This document shows, in pieces, positions 34,602 to 42,820 of a stretch of 64,000 nucleotides of DNA. Source of the stretch: an uncultured Lachnospiraceae bacterium (GTDB taxonomy: Bacteria; Bacillota; Clostridia; Lachnospirales; Lachnospiraceae). The translations under genes were made by a program, and so were the position numbers. Under the pieces are notes generated by a model, which saw nothing but the letters and a program-made list of their open reading frames with translations, searched no databases and was not told the DNA's origin. The stretch is taken from contig CAJTYM010000002.1 in the NCBI GenBank assembly GCA_910583835.1, positions 43,017-107,016 of the forward strand, written 5' to 3'. How positions within the stretch are numbered: the first letter of the stretch is position 1; the number at the start of each line of letters is the position of its first letter.

Positions 34602-35094
34602 CTGCAGCCTCCTCTCCGGCATCCTGGCCTTCTCTCAATTCCTGAATCAGTTCCCTTGCCTTCTCTGGCGTCATCGCCGGATGCACCTCATCATTGACGG
34701 TACAGACCGGAGCTAATCCACAAGCCCCCAGACAGGAGACTGTCTCCACGGTAAACATCATGTCATCCGTAGTCGGCTTTGCTTCTGTCACCCCCAAAAG
34801 AGCGCGGATTTCATCTAAAATCGCCGTGGACTTGCGCACATGGCAGGCTGTCCCATCGCAGATTTTGATGACATATTTCCCCTTAGGCTCCAGAGAAAAA
34901 TTCTCATAAAAAGTTGCCACTCCATAAACTTTCGCTTCACTCAAATCCAGTTTCTTCGCAATGTAGCAGAGCGCATCCTCCGGCAGATAGCGGTATACTT
35001 TCTGGATGTCCTGCATGATTGCAATCACTGCTGTCTGGCTGTAGTCATGAGACTTTAAAATCTCATCCAATACTTTCTGTTCCTTTGCTTCCAA
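34591..35094 (-). CDS. hydC: NuoE-like [2Fe-2S] subunit of the hydrogenase
   Basis: A 167-residue thioredoxin-like ferredoxin. The helical N-terminal part (LDEILKSHDYSQTAVIAIMQ) and the cluster cysteines CDGTACHVR (about residue 82) and CLGACGLAP (about 122) fit the NuoE/HndA family. It delivers electrons to the NuoF-like subunit, whose start codon overlaps its end. It is second in the operon, after a 62-residue gene. Confidence 0.94.
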   Translation of the reverse strand: MEAKEQKVLDEILKSHDYSQTAVIAIMQDIQKVYRYLPEDALCYIAKKLDLSEAKVYGVATFYENFSLEPKGKYVIKICDGTACHVRKSTAILDEIRALLGVTEAKPTTDDMMFTVETVSCLGACGLAPVCTVNDEVHPAMTPEKARELIQELREGQDAGEEAADEN

Positions 35095-35115
35095 ACCTTC
35101 TCCTCCTTAAATTTG

Positions 35116-35304
35116 TTATTCTTTGATTTCATCAATATCCGTAAGGTTCACTCCAAGACTTGTCAACAGCGCCTTTAAATAAAAATACTTCTTTTTTAGC
35201 ATTGCATAGGTTCTTGATGCGTTTTCCTCTTTTGCTACTGTCATGTATTCTTGGATATCTTTGAACTCATCCATCGCATTTTTCATTATTTCAGCGCCAT
35301 TCAT
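35116..35304 (-). CDS. Small protein at the head of the hydrogenase operon
   Basis: A 62-residue protein with a very strong site (GGAGGTGAT, 6-base spacing) and a start at 35304. It lies 21 bp before hydC, with the best promoter of the operon ahead of it, so it is almost surely expressed with the hydrogenase. It is predicted all-alpha: MNGAEIMKNAMDEFKDIQEY forms one amphipathic helix and YAMLKKKYFYLKALLTSLG another. It has no cysteine, so it is not an iron-sulfur carrier. I do not recognise a family; a small accessory or regulatory subunit is possible. Confidence 0.75.
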   Translation of the reverse strand: MNGAEIMKNAMDEFKDIQEYMTVAKEENASRTYAMLKKKYFYLKALLTSLGVNLTDIDEIKE

Positions 35305-35346
35305 AATATCACCTCCAAATTATGAAAACATTTGTTTGATGGCTTT

Positions 35347-35375
35347 AGTATATCATAACCAGATATTAAAGTCTA
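35347..35375 (-). promoter_or_regulatory. Promoter of the hydrogenase operon
   Basis: Leftward TAGACT (35370-35375), 17 bases and TATACT (35347-35352) stand 43 bp ahead of the small first gene. Confidence 0.6.
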
Positions 35376-35416
35376 TTAAATAATATTTTGCGGATATTAT
35401 GGCTGCATACATGGGT

Positions 35417-35533
35417 TCAGGCTGAAGTTAAACAATTTCTTTCTCCTTCCATCCCCCAATGTCTTACATCAAATCCATTGACACCTGCTAACTCCGCGAT
35501 TATATCACATTCCACCACAATATAATCTTTCAC
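35417..35533 (-). CDS. Candidate 38-residue peptide overlapping the preceding gene
   Basis: A GTG start (35531-35533) overlaps the TGA of the 190-residue gene (shared GTGA), a layout that favours translational coupling. The product starts VKDYIVVECDIIAELAG and ends at TGA 35417. It is short, but its composition (hydrophobic beta-like then helical, with Trp, His and Cys) looks protein-like rather than random. It may be a real peptide, or a C-terminal piece of the 190-residue protein left by a frameshift. No ribosome site of its own is clear. Confidence 0.35.
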   Translation of the reverse strand: MKDYIVVECDIIAELAGVNGFDVRHWGMEGERNCLTSA

Positions 35534-36102
35534 AAATTATACTTATATACACCATTTCCGTTTTCTCGTATAACGTTTTTATCACACAGAGACAAAAAAA
35601 TCTTTTGTATATCCTTTTCCCCAATTTTACATTGGTCGCCACTTCTATGTTTACAGTTTAAATTATTATTAATACATTCTCTATTGCTAGGTGGTAAAAT
35701 ATCCTTAGTTATTACACCTGATTTTGTTCTCAGCATTTCTAAAACTACACATTTCTCTCCTTCTGTCTCACTAAGCTTAACTACACCATTGCTTTTAAAG
35801 CCACTAACAGACAATGCAACACTTGCAAATCCTTTCGTTAAGTTAACATCTAATATTGCTGCTAAAATGGTAATAGTAACTATCTTTAAATTTATATTAT
35901 AATTTTTATTTGGACTTAAAAATTCTAATACATCTGGATTTGTTTCAGCTATATATGTTGTTACCGTTATGTACTCATCATCACTAAAATATGGAGATAA
36001 TTTTGTAATACCATCAATAAAATTATTAATATCTTTCTTTTCTATCATTTTTGCAATTTCTTGTTCTAAACTCTCTTTACTTCCCGAAAAAATAAAATTC
36101 AT
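35530..36102 (-). CDS. Unknown 190-residue protein of the AT-rich island
   Basis: It begins MNFIFSGSKESLEQEIAKMI behind GGAGGG, 17 bp after the HExxH gene, so the two are cotranscribed. Residues 1-95 look helical. A middle part (about 80-120) has a hydrophobic stretch (VTITILAAILDVNLTKG) followed by glycine/serine-rich beta-like sequence. The C-terminal third has CINNNLNCKHRSGDQCKIG, four cysteines with a His that could bind metal, then a winged-helix-like end (IQKIFLSLCDKNVIRENGNGVYKY). The gene is markedly AT-rich relative to flanking operons. I recognise no family. Confidence 0.75.
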   Translation of the reverse strand: MNFIFSGSKESLEQEIAKMIEKKDINNFIDGITKLSPYFSDDEYITVTTYIAETNPDVLEFLSPNKNYNINLKIVTITILAAILDVNLTKGFASVALSVSGFKSNGVVKLSETEGEKCVVLEMLRTKSGVITKDILPPSNRECINNNLNCKHRSGDQCKIGEKDIQKIFLSLCDKNVIRENGNGVYKYNL

Positions 36103-36119
36103 TTTGTGCCCTCCAATTC

Positions 36120-37448
36120 TTATTGATTAATTTGTTGAATGTTTCTCCTAACATATGTAAATGGGCATAAATTATTATACATGTCCCTTTGCATTGGATA
36201 ATTGCATGTTTCATTAACAACCGATTTACTAATTGAATTTATATCTACCATCTTTAAATCTTCTAATTTAACAGCCTTCAAATTACGAATTCCATATCCT
36301 ACTGAAACAGTATCATTTCTGACACACATTTTGCAAAACTTTTTTAACATACATGGTGATAACCTTCCGTGCTTTTCCTCTAATATTTTTGTTGTATATT
36401 CCTCAAGCGCAACCAACTGAACAAAATCGGTGGGTGCAATATTGTTAGGCATTCTAAATTGACCACTGCAATCCCTTTCTATTGTAACTCCAAGTTCTTT
36501 GACAATATTCAAAAATTTATTTTGTGATTCATATATAGAAATATTGCTATCCATGATATTACACATAAAAGAAAAATTATTTTTTCTAAATTCAATTCCT
36601 TTACGACAAATTTCCTTTATCCAATCTCTAATATGGGCTTGAGAATCAAAGCTTATATAAAAAGCATCTATTGCCTGATAACATTTAATAAGTTGCTTTT
36701 CTAATAACTCCATAATTTGAAAACTACCTACTAAACCGGTTATTTTTTCTCTTTTAACGCACTCATACATGAACTTTGCAGTCAATTCATCACTATTAAA
36801 CTGCTTATAATAATCCAGAAAGTTAAAAAAAGCATGTATAGGTGAATCTGCTATCAAAGCGATATCACAAAGGGCCACCACCGTCTGTGCATTTACCGGA
36901 AAATCTGGAGAATATCTTTTTATAACTTCTTCAATTAAATAGTAAGTCACATTTTTAGAAACCTCACTTTTGGGAAAACAACGTTTTTGAATCAAACGTG
37001 CCATATTTTCCTTAATCATTCTCACCGTAAAAGGAATCTCGCAAATCCTTCCATCCATATTTAATTTTATTCTCACCGCATCAACTACCTTAATTCCATA
37101 TCTTTCATAGTACTTTTTATTAATTGCAAAATCTATATCTTCTATATCACACTTATTATATTCTAGATCAATGGCTCCTCCTACTTGTTTGATAATCTTT
37201 TCTATCATTTTTCTATTTTTCTTCCATAGTTTGTGAACTGAATTATACAAATATGAATTTGGATTATTAATAAACTCATGCAATAGATATATCAATCTGC
37301 AAGTATAATACATTAACCCATAAAGTGTCGTAATGTTCTGAATGTGATGAACATATTCATGTACATAAACAGAAGCATCTTCATCAAATAAATGTACACT
37401 AAAAAACGTTGTATTGTAATTACCTAATAATTGATTATAGTCTATCAT
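36120..37448 (-). CDS. Unknown HExxH-motif protein (possible zinc metallopeptidase)
   Basis: A 442-residue protein starting MIDYNQLLGNY behind AAGAGG. Near residue 30 it has HEYVHHIQN, an HExxH zinc-peptidase motif followed closely by another histidine. The rest is mainly helical; cysteines cluster near the C-terminus (CMLKKFCKMC, about residues 383-392), plus CNYPMQ and CPFTYV near the end. There is no signal peptide or membrane helix. I cannot place it in a named peptidase family, and the third zinc ligand is not obvious. The AT-rich composition and the partner gene 17 bp downstream mark an acquired two- to four-gene cassette. A protease-effector, toxin-processing or defence role is possible but unproven. 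Confidence 0.75.
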   Translation of the reverse strand: MIDYNQLLGNYNTTFFSVHLFDEDASVYVHEYVHHIQNITTLYGLMYYTCRLIYLLHEFINNPNSYLYNSVHKLWKKNRKMIEKIIKQVGGAIDLEYNKCDIEDIDFAINKKYYERYGIKVVDAVRIKLNMDGRICEIPFTVRMIKENMARLIQKRCFPKSEVSKNVTYYLIEEVIKRYSPDFPVNAQTVVALCDIALIADSPIHAFFNFLDYYKQFNSDELTAKFMYECVKREKITGLVGSFQIMELLEKQLIKCYQAIDAFYISFDSQAHIRDWIKEICRKGIEFRKNNFSFMCNIMDSNISIYESQNKFLNIVKELGVTIERDCSGQFRMPNNIAPTDFVQLVALEEYTTKILEEKHGRLSPCMLKKFCKMCVRNDTVSVGYGIRNLKAVKLEDLKMVDINSISKSVVNETCNYPMQRDMYNNLCPFTYVRRNIQQINQ

Positions 37449-37469
37449 GATTATACCTCTTTTAACATT

Positions 37470-37634
37470 TCAAAACACATTTTTTCTATTATCTTGTAAA
37501 ACTATACTTCCCTCAACTAAGCTTTCTGCATAAAGTCTATATCCATCTCTACCAAAACTCCTCACCACCTGTATATTTTCTAAATTTATCCCCCCTCTAT
37601 CAGCGACATCAAAAAAGCGGGGTTCACCCACCAC
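37470..37634 (-). CDS. Candidate 54-residue ORF upstream of the HExxH gene
   Basis: A GTG start at 37634 (second GTG follows at once) sits 9 bases after GAGAGG and the frame ends at TGA 37470, 22 bp ahead of the HExxH gene. The product reads VVGEPRFFDVADRGG...RSFGRDGYRLYAESL and ends KNVF. The composition is mixed and protein-like, with many charged beta-type residues. It may be a small gene of the cassette or the tail of a decayed larger gene. The rest of the 331-bp spacer (37635-37779) shows nothing I can assign. Confidence 0.35.
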   Translation of the reverse strand: MVGEPRFFDVADRGGINLENIQVVRSFGRDGYRLYAESLVEGSIVLQDNRKNVF

Positions 37635-37779
37635 TGTGATGAACCTCTCAAAGCCTTAAAAACCTTTATTTTAAGCCATTCTTTAATACTTTTTCCTGTT
37701 AGTACCCAAATTTCTATGGCATCAAATCTGAATAGCCGCCTGGGCCGCTGTTAAATATTTTTAGGGGGACATCAACACA

Positions 37780-38781
37780 TTATGCTCGAAGCCCAAGCCA
37801 ACCCTTTACTGTTTCCGCAGCATAGCCAACTGCCTGAGCAATTTTTTCCGTATCGAGCCCCATCTCATATAATTTTTTAGCGCTCTCCTGAGCTTGCAGA
37901 AGTCTGCCCTGCCGTTCTCCATCACGTTCGGATTCTTTTCTTATTTCCTGAATCGCCTGACACACATCAACCACCTCTTCACTTTCATCATATTTTATTC
38001 CTGAATTTGTAATTGTCTCAATCACATCCGCCGCCCTGCGTTCCACTTCCCGGAAACGCTTTTCATTGGCTGCCAATACCCTGCTTAAATTTTCCTTGTC
38101 TTTCGAATACTTGATGAACAGCATGACCTCCCGCAGGCTGGACTGGAATTTCATAATCTCCCCATCCGGCATCTGCGCTGGGGCAATCAGCCGCACATGG
38201 TAATTGTCCATGCAGGCAAGCACATCCGGGTCAGACACATCCATCATTTCAAACAGGCTTAACGGTCCATCCCACTCTTGTGAGCCGAAAAATACGGTTA
38301 CCGTGATGGAGGGTATCAGTCTGTCCCCTGCCCAGAAACCGCTTAAGAATTCACCCATGTTTGGCGTCTTCCTGCCTTCTCCAACAGATGTTTCCCCCTG
38401 CTCCTTTTTCCGCTTCATTTCTTTCCGGTGTGACCTTGCCGCCTCTTCCACCTGCCCGGCATATTCCAGCGCATCATAGAGATTGTTTTTCACAGCCATG
38501 GCATAATGAATATCCGTCTGGTTTTCCGCGCCATAAAGGACATATTCCATCTTTCCGTCCGTCATTGCGACATACAGCTTCTGCACATCACGAAATTTCT
38601 GGACAGGAACCACAGCGCCATCCGCGCCATATGGCAGCGCAATTTTAGTGGAATCACGCTCCGTAAGCTGCTCCGACAGAATCACTTGCCGCCCGCCATA
38701 AATATAGTAATTGAAAATGTCGGCAAATACACCCGCATCTTTTACATAATCCTTTGTAACTGTATCTGCTTTCAACGGCAT
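37780..38781 (-). CDS. Rpn family recombination-promoting nuclease/putative transposase
   Basis: A 333-residue protein. I choose MPLKADTVTKDYVKDAG (38781) behind AAAGGTGG over the longer frame at 38823. The N-terminus (DYVKDAGVFADIFNYYIYGG) and the later segment YALAVKNNLYDALEY-type (here YAMAVKNNLYDALEYAGQVEEAA) are typical of the Rpn/YhgA-like proteins that are multicopy in Lachnospiraceae. The C-terminus contains QESAKKLYEMGLDTEKIAQAVGYAAETVKGWLG, a helix-turn-helix-like tail common in the family. It is diverged from the tandem pair at 1-2018 and is not a recent copy. Confidence 0.85.
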   Translation of the reverse strand: MPLKADTVTKDYVKDAGVFADIFNYYIYGGRQVILSEQLTERDSTKIALPYGADGAVVPVQKFRDVQKLYVAMTDGKMEYVLYGAENQTDIHYAMAVKNNLYDALEYAGQVEEAARSHRKEMKRKKEQGETSVGEGRKTPNMGEFLSGFWAGDRLIPSITVTVFFGSQEWDGPLSLFEMMDVSDPDVLACMDNYHVRLIAPAQMPDGEIMKFQSSLREVMLFIKYSKDKENLSRVLAANEKRFREVERRAADVIETITNSGIKYDESEEVVDVCQAIQEIRKESERDGERQGRLLQAQESAKKLYEMGLDTEKIAQAVGYAAETVKGWLGLRA

Positions 38782-39002
38782 CCACCACCTTTCTGCATGA
38801 ATGTATGGCAATGAGATTGTCAAATCCTCGCCCCTACTACGATTTCATTATACTCAAAAAACTTCTTTTTTTCAAGCACATCTAAGCCGATTCTCCATAA
38901 CAGAGGGGTCACATTATACATATGGAAGGGATCAAAACCGTGACCACAGGAATCACATTCACAGCCATAGGGGTCAGACCTTTAGCCGCAGGGATGCTTC
39001 AA

Positions 39003-40349
39003 TTAAACAATCTCCCTCTTCTTCCATCCCCCCTGGAAATACCGCGTTAAGGCGATAACAAGCCCTACTGTCCAACCCGCCGGATTCGCCCACATGATTA
39101 TCATGCCCTTGGTCACATCCGCCAGGGCATAAGTCAGCGTCACCCTGGTCATAAGGTTGCATACGCTGCTGGACAAGAACCATCCCATATCTGCCGCCCC
39201 GCGCAGGACCCCATTGCTGACATTCATGCTGCCCATGACGAAATAGAACATGGAAACCGTGCTGAGATAGCTTGCCCCCACGGAAATCGCCTCCGCGCTG
39301 GAACCAGAATCCAGGAACAGACCAACAAAATTTTCTCCGGTAAAATGCAATATGATGGCAATCATCAGTCCAATACCGGCTGCCATCACCAGGCAGATAC
39401 GGTAACCCAACTTGATACGCTCTGGTTTCCTGGCTCCCATGTTCTGTGCCACATAAGTGGATGCCGCATTGCCCACCGCCACCATCGGCACAATCGCGAT
39501 ACCGTCAATCTTGGTTGCCGCCGTATACCCGGCAAGGAACGTGGAACCGAAACGGTTAACCGCCGACTGGATTAAGAGCATCCCCACGGAGACTATCGAC
39601 TGCTGCACAATCGTTGGAATTGCCACCTTCACCATCGTGAGCAAAAGTTCCCTGTCAAACCTGGCGAATTCCTTCGTCTCTATTTTCCCTAATTTACGCA
39701 TGAGGAAGAAAAAAGACAGCGCCGCAGACAACGCCTGGGCAATCAGCGTTGCCCACGCCACGCCCGGCACACCCAAATGGAGCTCAGCCACAAAATACAA
39801 GTCCAGCCCAATATTGAGCAGGGAAGAGAACATCAGAAATAACAGGGGCTTCCTGGAATCCCCCAGCGCATTGAAAATGGCGGAAAATGCATTGTACAAA
39901 AAGAGAAATGCAAACCCCAAAAAGTAAATCTGCATATACTCTGCCGCATCTTCAAAAATGTTGGCCGGCGTCCCCATCAGCCGCATCAGCCCCCGGTTAA
40001 TCAGCACCCCCAATATGCTCAAGAAAATGCTGAATCCGAGGATAGACAGGAGCGCTGTGGAAATCGCCGTCTTCATCTTCTCTAACTGCTTTGCGCCAAA
40101 CAGCTGGGAGATTACCACGGAACAGCCGATGCCAGTGCCCATCGCCACCATCACAAACAGCATAGTAATGGCAGTGGACGCACCCACTGCTGCCAATGCA
40201 TCTTCGCCCACTACATTTCCCACAATGATGGAATCCATAATATTGTAAAACTGCTGGAATAAATTTCCTGCCACCATCGGCAATGTAAAACCAATCAGCG
40301 CCTTTGTGGGATTCCCATTTACCATACTCCCTTTTATCTGCTCTGCCAT
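39003..40349 (-). CDS. MATE family efflux transporter
   Basis: A 448-residue membrane protein with twelve helices. The start is MAEQIKGSMVNGNPTK at 40349, close behind AGAGAGG. The two-lobed repeat is visible: LIGFTLPMVAGNLFQQFYNIMDSIIVGNVVG (about residues 20-50) and TMVKVAIPTIVQQSIVSVG (about 235-255), each followed by a similar asparagine/glycine-rich turn. MATE proteins export cationic drugs or metabolites using sodium or proton gradients. It is divergent from htpG and has no local regulator. Confidence 0.93.
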   Translation of the reverse strand: MAEQIKGSMVNGNPTKALIGFTLPMVAGNLFQQFYNIMDSIIVGNVVGEDALAAVGASTAITMLFVMVAMGTGIGCSVVISQLFGAKQLEKMKTAISTALLSILGFSIFLSILGVLINRGLMRLMGTPANIFEDAAEYMQIYFLGFAFLFLYNAFSAIFNALGDSRKPLLFLMFSSLLNIGLDLYFVAELHLGVPGVAWATLIAQALSAALSFFFLMRKLGKIETKEFARFDRELLLTMVKVAIPTIVQQSIVSVGMLLIQSAVNRFGSTFLAGYTAATKIDGIAIVPMVAVGNAASTYVAQNMGARKPERIKLGYRICLVMAAGIGLMIAIILHFTGENFVGLFLDSGSSAEAISVGASYLSTVSMFYFVMGSMNVSNGVLRGAADMGWFLSSSVCNLMTRVTLTYALADVTKGMIIMWANPAGWTVGLVIALTRYFQGGWKKREIV

Positions 40350-40536
40350 AACCTCTCTCCTAACTTCTGACCTCATCAAAGCCCATGGCTTCATATTTCA
40401 TCATTTTATGATAAAAGCGGTGGGCTGTCAAATTCTGTTTATTTTAAGTTTCCCCATTTTTTATAATAACTGATACTGTTTATAAACTTTTAAGAATTCT
40501 TTCAGCCCTTGATTTTACTGGGTTTGCAGGTTTTTG

Positions 40537-40563
40537 TTAGCACTCATTCTTAAAGAGTGCTAA
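40537..40563. promoter_or_regulatory. CIRCE element (HrcA operator)
   Basis: A perfect TTAGCACTC-N9-GAGTGCTAA lies directly upstream of the htpG promoter. It is the canonical HrcA heat-shock repressor site. hrcA itself is not in the window. Confidence 0.95.
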
Positions 40564-40570
40564 TTTTCTA

Positions 40571-40599
40571 TTGACTTTTACAGACAGGGGTATTACAAT
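40571..40599 (+). promoter_or_regulatory. htpG promoter
   Basis: TTGACT (40571-40576), 17 bases, TACAAT (40594-40599). The CIRCE dyad ends 7 bp before the -35. Confidence 0.85.
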
Positions 40600-40661
40600 C
40601 TTTTTTAGACGAAAAATGTATCAGCAAAAATAAAAAACCGCAAACAAAGGAGTGTAATTTT

Positions 40662-42800
40662 ATGAGCAACAAACACGGAAATCTTTCCATCAACAGCGAC
40701 AATATTTTTCCTATTATCAAGAAGTGGCTGTATTCGGACCACGATATTTTTTACCGCGAGTTAATTTCCAACGGCTGCGATGCCATCACCAAGTTAAAGA
40801 AGCTGGACTTAATAGGGGAATATGAACTTCCAGACGACTACGAGCCCAAGATTCAGATTCTTGTCAACCCGGAGGAGAAGACCCTCAAGTTCATCGACAA
40901 CGGATTAGGCATGACCGCCGATGAAGTGGAGGAATATATCAACCAGATTGCGTTCTCCGGCGCTTCTGATTTCTTAGAAAAATATAAGGACAAGGCAAGC
41001 GAGGAGCAGATTATCGGGCATTTCGGACTGGGCTTCTATTCTGCTTTCATGGTTGCAGACGAAGTGCATATCGACTCCCTCTCCTACCAGAAAGACGCAG
41101 TACCCGTCCATTGGACCTGTGACGGCGGTACGGAATTCGATATGTCTGACGGCTCCAAGACGACTGTCGGCACAGAAATTACGTTATTCTTAAATGAAGA
41201 CTGCCTGGAATTTGCCAACGAATACCGCGCTAAGGAAGTAATTGAGAAATACTGCTCCTTCATGCCGACTGCCATCTACCTTGCAAAGGAAAATGCACCG
41301 GAAGAATACGAGACCATCCCCGCCGATGAAGTGACCGACAAGGATAAGGTCATAGAGACCATCGTGGAGGAAGCAAAGTTCGAGGAAAAGGAGAACGAAG
41401 ACGGAACCAAAGAACAGGTGGAAGTGTCTCCGCGCACAGAAAAAGCAAAGATTGTCAAACGTCCGGTTGCCTTAAACGATACGCATCCATTGTGGGCAAA
41501 ACACCCCAACGACTGCACAGACGAGGAGTACAAGACCTTTTACCGCAAGGTTTTCCAGGATTACAAGGAACCATTGTTCTGGATTCACCTGAATATGGAT
41601 TACCCCTTTAACCTCAAAGGTATCCTCTACTTCCCCAAAATCAACACGGAATACGATTCCATTGAGGGCACGATTAAGCTTTACAACAACCAGGTATTTA
41701 TCGCCGACAATATCAAGGAGGTCATTCCCGAATTCCTGATGCTGTTAAAGGGCGTGATTGACTGCCCGGACCTGCCTCTGAACGTATCGAGAAGCGCTTT
41801 GCAGAATGACGGCTTTGTACAGAAAATTTCTGATTACATCACCAAGAAAGTTGCCGACAAGCTGAGCGGCATGTGCAAGACCGACAAGGAATCTTATGAG
41901 AAATACTGGGATGACATCAGCCCCTTCATCAAATTCGGCTGCCTGAAAGACGAGAAATTCTGTGATAAGATGAACGATTATATCTTATTCAAGAACTTGG
42001 ACGATAAATACCTCACACTGCCGGAATGCTTAAAAACCGAGGAAGAAAACGCTGATTCTGAAAATGCAGACACTGATTCCGCTCATGCAGATGATAATTC
42101 TGCGGACAACGCCAGCGCTGATTCCAATACTGCAGATACTTCTTCTGCCGACACAGACGAAGCAGATTCTGCCGATGGAACTGAGGAGGAAAAAGATACG
42201 CGCAGACCTGTGTACTATGTAACCGACAGGCAGCAGCAAGGACAGTATATTAAGATGTTCCAGGAACAGAACATGGATGCCGTCATCTTAGACCATAACA
42301 TTGATACTTCTTTCATCACACAGTTGGAGCGCAGAAATGAAAAAATTAAATTTGTGCGCATTGATGCCGACCTCACGGATTCCATGAAAGAAGACGTTTC
42401 CGAGGAAGATTTGAAGGAAGCAAAAGACACGCTGACAGAGACATTCCGCAAGGCATTGAACAATGAGAAGCTGAACGTAACTGTCGAAAAGCTGAAAAAT
42501 GCAGACATCTCTTCCGTCATAACCCTCTCCGAGGAAGGAAGAAGAATGCAGGATATGATGAAGATGTACGGCATGGCAGGCATGGATCCCTCCATGTTCG
42601 GCGGCGACCAGACATTGGTACTGAACGCCAACAATGAGCTGGTCAAATATATTTTGGAGCACAAAGATTCTGAGCATGTGCCAGTCTTCTGTGAACAGCT
42701 CTATGACCTGGCGCTCCTTAGCAATCACCCGCTGACACCAGATGCAATGAGCCAATTTGTCGCTAGGAGCAACAAAATTATGCTGCTGTTGGCAAAATAA
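40662..42800 (+). CDS. htpG: Molecular chaperone HtpG (bacterial Hsp90)
   Basis: A 712-residue Hsp90. The GHKL ATPase domain shows ELISNGCDAITKLKKL (about residues 27-42), FIDNGLGMT and GHFGLGFYSAFMV. The middle domain has FWIHLNMDYPFNLKGILYFPK and the arginine-bearing NVSRSALQ. A dense Asp/Ala/Ser/Asn-rich stretch fills residues about 460-512, in the middle domain just before PVYYVTDRQQQ, where usual HtpG has only a short loop; this explains the extra length over the E. coli protein. The C-terminal dimer domain is present. It is under a CIRCE-controlled promoter. The AGGAG site lies before the ATG. Confidence 0.96.
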   Translation: MSNKHGNLSINSDNIFPIIKKWLYSDHDIFYRELISNGCDAITKLKKLDLIGEYELPDDYEPKIQILVNPEEKTLKFIDNGLGMTADEVEEYINQIAFSGASDFLEKYKDKASEEQIIGHFGLGFYSAFMVADEVHIDSLSYQKDAVPVHWTCDGGTEFDMSDGSKTTVGTEITLFLNEDCLEFANEYRAKEVIEKYCSFMPTAIYLAKENAPEEYETIPADEVTDKDKVIETIVEEAKFEEKENEDGTKEQVEVSPRTEKAKIVKRPVALNDTHPLWAKHPNDCTDEEYKTFYRKVFQDYKEPLFWIHLNMDYPFNLKGILYFPKINTEYDSIEGTIKLYNNQVFIADNIKEVIPEFLMLLKGVIDCPDLPLNVSRSALQNDGFVQKISDYITKKVADKLSGMCKTDKESYEKYWDDISPFIKFGCLKDEKFCDKMNDYILFKNLDDKYLTLPECLKTEEENADSENADTDSAHADDNSADNASADSNTADTSSADTDEADSADGTEEEKDTRRPVYYVTDRQQQGQYIKMFQEQNMDAVILDHNIDTSFITQLERRNEKIKFVRIDADLTDSMKEDVSEEDLKEAKDTLTETFRKALNNEKLNVTVEKLKNADISSVITLSEEGRRMQDMMKMYGMAGMDPSMFGGDQTLVLNANNELVKYILEHKDSEHVPVFCEQLYDLALLSNHPLTPDAMSQFVARSNKIMLLLAK

Positions 42801-42820
42801 GGGTTTTGAAAGGAGAGCCC

